The notes under the pieces were generated by a model that was not told where the DNA came from, made no database searches, and saw only the letters and a program-made list of their open reading frames with translations. From assembly GCA_023419055.1 (NCBI GenBank), contig JAEZYO010000489.1, forward strand, positions 1-17,709: DNA of 17,709 nucleotides, given 5' to 3'. Shown piece after piece: positions 14,397 to 17,709 of this stretch (position 1 is its first letter; the number at the start of each line of letters is the position of its first letter). This DNA is from Pseudomonadota bacterium (GTDB lineage: Bacteria; Myxococcota; Polyangia; Polyangiales; Polyangiaceae). A program made the translations under genes and the position numbers.

Positions 14397-15191
14397 GTGG
14401 CCGCCGATCATCTGGGCTCTACCAATATCGCGGCCACGGTCTTTCGTGAGCTCCGGCGACAGATCCTGACCGGCGAGCTCTCGCCGGGCGAGCGGCTCCC
14501 GGGCGAGCGCGAGCTCGCGGCCCACTACGACACCAACCGCAACACGCTGCGCGAAGCCGTGCGCATGCTCGAGCAGGCGCGGCTGGTCACGGTTCGTCAC
14601 GGGCAGGGCGTGACGGTGGCGGACTTCCGCAAGACCGGCACCCTCGAGCTCCTCGCGGCGTTCCTGGAGCACTCGCCCGATCTCTCGGAGAGCGCGCACC
14701 TGCTCGAAGACATTCTTCCCTCGCGCTTGCTCGTCATCGAGTTCGCGGCGCGCCTCGCGGTGCGTCGCGCCGACAAGGACGATCTCGCCCGCCTGCGCGA
14801 CATCACCGACCTCATGATCGCCGCCTTCGATCGCGGCGATCCGATGGTGATAGCTCACGGGTTCCAGCGCTGGCTCGACGCGCTCATCGACGCGGGTCAT
14901 TCGGTCGCCATCCGCTGGATCGCGAACCCGTTCCTCGAGGCGTATCGCGACTTGATGGATCGCTTTCCGGGGCTCTGGGTGCTCGAGCCGAGCTTTCCCC
15001 AGCACCTGCGCGACTTGATTTCCGCGATCGAGTCGAACGACGAGGAGCGCGCGATCACCGTCACCCGCAACTATTACCAGCGGGTCGACGGCGCGTTCAT
15101 GCAGACCCTGGCCGCGGTCATGTCACGGCGCTCGAGCGCCCCGCCCGACTCCGAGAATCCAGGCTCCGAGTCGCCGCCTCGTCATCACTGA
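14397..15191 (+). CDS. FadR-type GntR transcriptional regulator
   Basis: 264 residues from GTG 14397. The N-terminal winged helix (about 10-77) is typical GntR: VFRELRRQILTGELSPGERLP, GERELAAHYDTNRNTLREAV (recognition helix) and RLVTVRHGQGVTV (wing). The C-terminal part (about 85-245) is all-helical, as in the FCD/FadR effector domain, with HGFQRWLDALIDA and NPFLEAYRDLMDRFPG. It probably binds an acyl-CoA or organic acid and releases DNA. The ligand is not readable, and a fatty-acid role is only suggested by similarity of form. The last 20 residues are Ser/Pro-rich and disordered. It might control the adjacent barrel-protein gene or the sugar operon 3 kb upstream; no operator was recognised. 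Its stop is 1 bp from the stop of the convergent PLP enzyme gene. Confidence 0.88.
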   Translation: MAADHLGSTNIAATVFRELRRQILTGELSPGERLPGERELAAHYDTNRNTLREAVRMLEQARLVTVRHGQGVTVADFRKTGTLELLAAFLEHSPDLSESAHLLEDILPSRLLVIEFAARLAVRRADKDDLARLRDITDLMIAAFDRGDPMVIAHGFQRWLDALIDAGHSVAIRWIANPFLEAYRDLMDRFPGLWVLEPSFPQHLRDLISAIESNDEERAITVTRNYYQRVDGAFMQTLAAVMSRRSSAPPDSENPGSESPPRHH

Positions 15192-15192
15192 A

Positions 15193-16332
15193 TCAGCCCG
15201 TGAACCGCGCGTCATCGGGCTCTCGTAGCGCCTCGCAGCGGCGAACGAAGCGTGCGGCGACGCGGCCCGCCGTCGCGAGCTCCGAAGGCTCGACGGCAGG
15301 CAGGGGCGCGCTGCTCTTCGTCGCCCAGTAGAGCAGCGGCCCCGGCTCCCCGCGGCGCAAGCTCGACAGTGCGCCCGCGGCGGACTTCGCGCTGTACGTA
15401 CCGTCGAGGCTCGACAAGCCGGCGCTGGCGAAGATCTCGGTCGCTTCCCGCCCCTCGGGCGTGGGGCGGCCGTAACCCGCGCCGAGAAACTCCGGGTCGA
15501 CGCGGAAGCGGGCGCCGAGCTCGCTCGGCCCGATCTCGGAACGAGGGTCGCCGGTGAGCTCTCGCAGCAAGGCCGAGGTGCGCGCCGCGAGCCGCACGAC
15601 GCGCGCTCGAGCGGTCACCGGCCACGGAGAGACACGGACGGAGCAGAGCGCGGGCGGGCGGGAAAAGCCGATGCCGAGCCGCGCCGCGAGCGCCAGACCC
15701 ACGAGGAGGCCAGCGGAGGTGCAGGTCGACCCCACGCCGACCAGCACGGTCTCGAGCAGCGGGCAAGCGCCGGCGCGCACTTGCAGGGCGAGCTCGAGCC
15801 CCGCGGACACGTAACCGAGCGCGCCGAGCGGTGTGGCCCCACCCGGGACCATCACGAAGCCGTTCCGCCCCGAGCGGCGAGCTCGGTGCCGCGCGAGGAG
15901 CATCCCGTAGGGTAGACAGGCCCAGTGCGGAAGGACGACGCGGTCCTTCGCGCGCGCGAGCGACACACGAAAGTTTTCGAGCGCAGCCGGCGACGGCGGC
16001 TGCGAGAACAAGACCACGCCCGGCTCGAGCCCGACCCGCGGCGCGTGGAGCACGGTCGCGGTCGCATGGTTCGACCCGAACGCGCCGGTCGCGTAGATGC
16101 GCGACGCGCCACGCCGCTCTGCCTCGGCGAACAAGAGCTCGAGCGTCCGCACCTTGTTGCCGCCGTAAACCGGAGAGGTGAGATCGTCTCGCTTGACGTA
16201 AAGTTCGGTGTGCGCGCCGACGGCTCTTGCGACCGGCGCGAACGACTCGACCGGAGTCGGAAGCTCACCGAGCGGACGCCACGGAAGCCTTCGCTCGAGG
16301 CTCGGCCAGATCTCGAACAGCGCTCGCTCCAT
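15193..16332 (-). CDS. PLP-dependent D-cysteine desulfhydrase/ACC deaminase family enzyme
   Basis: 379 residues, start ATG 16332. A tryptophan-synthase-beta-type (fold II) PLP enzyme: ELYVKRDDLTSPVYGGNKVR (43-62) with K60 as the Schiff-base lysine, GAFGSNHATA (83-92) holding the substrate carboxylate, VPGGATPLGALGYV (about 162-175), the phosphate loop GVGSTCTSAG, and GAGYGRPTPEG near the C-terminus. The order matches D-cysteine desulfhydrase and ACC deaminase, and the length is somewhat above their roughly 330-340. The end differs: where DcyD has IHTGGAP, this protein has YWATKSSAP, so the ring-nitrogen environment and substrate may differ. Likely reactions are release of ammonia and pyruvate or sulfide from a D-amino acid or ACC. 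It diverges from the helicase-like gene across 143 bp. Confidence 0.85.
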   Translation of the reverse strand: MERALFEIWPSLERRLPWRPLGELPTPVESFAPVARAVGAHTELYVKRDDLTSPVYGGNKVRTLELLFAEAERRGASRIYATGAFGSNHATATVLHAPRVGLEPGVVLFSQPPSPAALENFRVSLARAKDRVVLPHWACLPYGMLLARHRARRSGRNGFVMVPGGATPLGALGYVSAGLELALQVRAGACPLLETVLVGVGSTCTSAGLLVGLALAARLGIGFSRPPALCSVRVSPWPVTARARVVRLAARTSALLRELTGDPRSEIGPSELGARFRVDPEFLGAGYGRPTPEGREATEIFASAGLSSLDGTYSAKSAAGALSSLRRGEPGPLLYWATKSSAPLPAVEPSELATAGRVAARFVRRCEALREPDDARFTG

Positions 16333-16394
16333 GGAACTCGAGAACGCGACCGACCCTGGGCGTCCCTGGGCGCGGCCCGAGTCGACCTACACGT

Positions 16395-16423
16395 TTGAAC
16401 ACTGTATTTCCGTGAAGTAAAGT
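16395..16423 (+). promoter_or_regulatory. promoter of the RecQ-like gene
   Basis: TTGAAC (16395-16400), a 17-bp spacer, then TAAAGT (16418-16423): a good sigma-70 type pair in a locally AT-rich stretch. Transcription would start near 16430, giving a leader of about 45 bases before the ATG at 16476. Confidence 0.55.
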
Positions 16424-16434
16424 GATACGTCCGT

Positions 16435-16444
16435 TCACTAGTGA
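16435..16444. promoter_or_regulatory. palindrome at the transcription start
   Basis: TCACTAGTGA is a perfect 10-base palindrome just after the predicted start of transcription, where a repressor could sit. It overlaps the start of the leader hairpin by two bases. The evidence is symmetry and position only. Confidence 0.25.
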
Positions 16445-16465
16445 GCTGCTTCCACTGAGCAGCTC
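16443..16465 (+). promoter_or_regulatory. 5' leader stem-loop of the RecQ-like gene
   Basis: GAGCTGCT (16443-16450), a 7-nt loop and AGCAGCTC (16458-16465) form a perfect 8-bp stem in the predicted leader. It ends 4 bp before a GGGAG ribosome-binding site (16470-16474) that itself stands unusually close to the ATG. It lacks a U-tract, so it is not a terminator. It may stabilise the message or tune ribosome access. Confidence 0.5.
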
Positions 16466-16475
16466 CGCCGGGAGC

Positions 16476-17709
16476 ATGCCGAAGCCCAAGAAAACCAAGG
16501 CAAAGGAAAGCTCGTCCAAAGCGCCCGCTCGTCGGCGGGCCAAGGTCGAGAAGGCTGGCAGCCGTTCAGCGCCGAAGGCAGCCGCCAAGAAGAAGAGCGC
16601 GCGAGCGAAGACGGCGTCCCTGCGCTCTCCAAAGGGTGCCAAGCCCTCGCCCAAGTCCGTCAAGCGCCCCGGCGGGGCTGCCAAGGCGTCGGCAAAGTCG
16701 AGCAGGCCCTCGGAAAAGTCGGCCAGGCCTTCGGTGAAGGCTGCCCAGAGCTCCGCGAAGTCCGCCAACAGCTCCCGAAAGTCCGCCAACGCCTCCTCCC
16801 AGCGCGCCAAGTCGCCCCCTGCGCTCGCCACGCGCAGGACAGCGCAGGCCAAACCCGCCCTCGCGCCCGCCAAGTCGCAGAAGCCGACGCCGAAACGCCC
16901 GGCGGCGAGGCCGCTCGCGAAGGCGGTGGCCACGCCCGCCCCGGCGCTCGCTCCGGTGCCGACGCCCGCGGCCAAGCCTTTGCTGATTGGTGACGTCGTC
17001 AAAGTGCGAGCGAGCACCGAGCCCCCGGTGAAGGTGACCACGCCGCCCGTCATCACGGTCAAGGCCGCCGCAGCACGCCGCCCACCGGATGAACGCGCGC
17101 TCGCTCGCGTTCGCGACGTCGCGCGCCGGCTCGGTTACGGCGCGCTCCACCCCAAGCTCGAAAGGCTCGTGGAGAGCGCGCTCGCCGGGCAGGATGCGCT
17201 CGGGGTCGTTCAGCACGACGAAGACGCGGCCCTCGTCGCGCTCGCAGCGGCACCCGAGCTGCGAGAGCCTTGCTTTTTCGTTTCCCCGAGCGGCGCGGCG
17301 CTCCGAGCCGTCGAGGCTCGCGCGCTCGAGCTCGGCATCCCGGCGCTCCGGCTCGCCGCCAACGGGTCCCCCGCCGAGCGAACGCGAGCGCTGGCACGCA
17401 TCGCGAAGGGTGGTCCACTCCTGGTCCTCACCGGCGCGGGGGAGCTCAGGTCCCGAGAGCTCGCGCAAGCGTGTGCCCGCGTCGGCGTCGGTCTGCTCGT
17501 CGTCGACGAAGCGCACGTGGCTTCGGCCTTCGGTCACGAGCTTCGGCCCTCGGTCGCCGAAATCGCGGCGGCGTCGGCTCGGCTCGGGCAACCTCCCACT
17601 GTCGCGCTCACGCGGCCCATCTCGCGGGCGGCGCGCGCAGACTTGATCGAGCGCTTGCGGCTGCGCAGCCCGGCGGTGATGGAGCTGCCTCTCGTGCGCG
17701 AATCGGTCG
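16476..17709 (+). CDS. RecQ-like helicase domain with degenerate ATP site and histone-like tail, 3' end beyond window
   Basis: 411 residues are visible from ATG 16476. Residues 1 to about 165 form a very basic Lys/Ala/Ser/Pro-rich tail with repeats such as KSA and KSANSS/KSANAS, resembling histone H1-like tails and suited to DNA binding. About 205-411 align with RecQ helicase lobe 1: SALAGQDALGVV (234-245), FFVSPSGAAL (Ia), PLLVLTGAGEL, LLVVDEAHVASAFGHELRPS (340-359, DEAH at 344-347) and VALTRPISRAAR (376-387, motif III region). The Walker A segment, normally PTGGGKS, reads QHDEDAA (246-252): the Lys is Ala. The motif 0 Gln (FRPGQ) reads LHPKL. The ATPase should therefore be dead, leaving a DNA-binding or scaffold role. 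The upstream GTG at 16422 lies in the -10 box and is rejected as a start. Confidence 0.75.
   Translation, partial: MPKPKKTKAKESSSKAPARRRAKVEKAGSRSAPKAAAKKKSARAKTASLRSPKGAKPSPKSVKRPGGAAKASAKSSRPSEKSARPSVKAAQSSAKSANSSRKSANASSQRAKSPPALATRRTAQAKPALAPAKSQKPTPKRPAARPLAKAVATPAPALAPVPTPAAKPLLIGDVVKVRASTEPPVKVTTPPVITVKAAAARRPPDERALARVRDVARRLGYGALHPKLERLVESALAGQDALGVVQHDEDAALVALAAAPELREPCFFVSPSGAALRAVEARALELGIPALRLAANGSPAERTRALARIAKGGPLLVLTGAGELRSRELAQACARVGVGLLVVDEAHVASAFGHELRPSVAEIAAASARLGQPPTVALTRPISRAARADLIERLRLRSPAVMELPLVRESV

Noticed and set aside
16265..17591. Two long minus-strand frames opposite the RecQ-like gene (about 265 and 341 codons)
   Set aside because: Hydrophobic or Arg-rich antisense products of a Lys/Ala-rich gene. 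The plus strand has the RecQ motifs, a promoter and a ribosome site.

Overview
The window looks like chromosomal DNA from a high-GC deltaproteobacterium, most likely a myxobacterium of the Polyangiales (Sorangium/Polyangium) type. The reasons are strong G/C preference at third codon positions, several GTG or TTG starts, an ECF sigma/FecR-like operon with TPR-type sequence, a PEGA-domain protein, a very glycine-rich 'PGRS-like' secreted protein, and a cysteine-rich lipoprotein with the CGxC pattern I associate with this group. This placement is an inference from gene style; no rRNA or marker gene is present.

Layout. (1) 1-3200, minus strand: a tightly coupled operon of an ECF sigma factor, a FecR-domain membrane protein with a TPR-like C-terminus, an exported protein of unknown role and a Cys-rich lipoprotein cut by the window edge. 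The genes overlap by 1-4 bases, and a possible 53-codon leader gene precedes the sigma factor. (2) 3201-3765: about 565 bp of lower-GC DNA with hairpins and no convincing gene. (3) 3766-7264, plus strand: a cell-envelope cluster of a proline-rich single-pass membrane protein broken by an in-frame TAG, a PEGA-domain protein and a Gly-rich exported beta-helix-like protein. (4) 7306-8574, plus strand: a nickel/cobalt resistance unit of the dmeRF type, with an RcnR-like repressor, a CDF exporter with a His-rich loop, and a nearly perfect operator lying inside the promoter. (5) 8590-11404, minus strand: a three-gene sugar-modification operon (Gfo/Idh/MocA oxidoreductase and two xylose-isomerase-like TIM barrels). 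(6) 11468-12154, minus strand: a toxin-antitoxin locus with an apparently intact ribbon-helix-helix antitoxin, a palindromic operator over its start codon, and a PIN toxin broken by a frameshift. (7) 12183-13686: a lone FAD/NAD(P) reductase, divergent from an AcpH-like protein. (8) 13742-15191, plus strand: a small outer-membrane-barrel-like protein and a FadR-type GntR regulator, ending 1 bp from (9) a convergent PLP enzyme of the D-cysteine desulfhydrase/ACC deaminase family (15193-16332). (10) From 16476 to the window edge, plus strand: a protein with a roughly 200-residue Lys/Ala/Ser/Pro-rich histone-like tail fused to a RecQ-like helicase domain whose ATP-binding motifs are replaced while DEAH is kept.

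The most unusual items are the RecQ-like pseudo-helicase with its structured 5' leader, the dmeRF control region with a probable near-leaderless mRNA, the amber-interrupted membrane protein, and the frameshifted PIN toxin beside an apparently intact antitoxin and operator. I saw no tRNA, rRNA, CRISPR array, insertion sequence or prophage gene.
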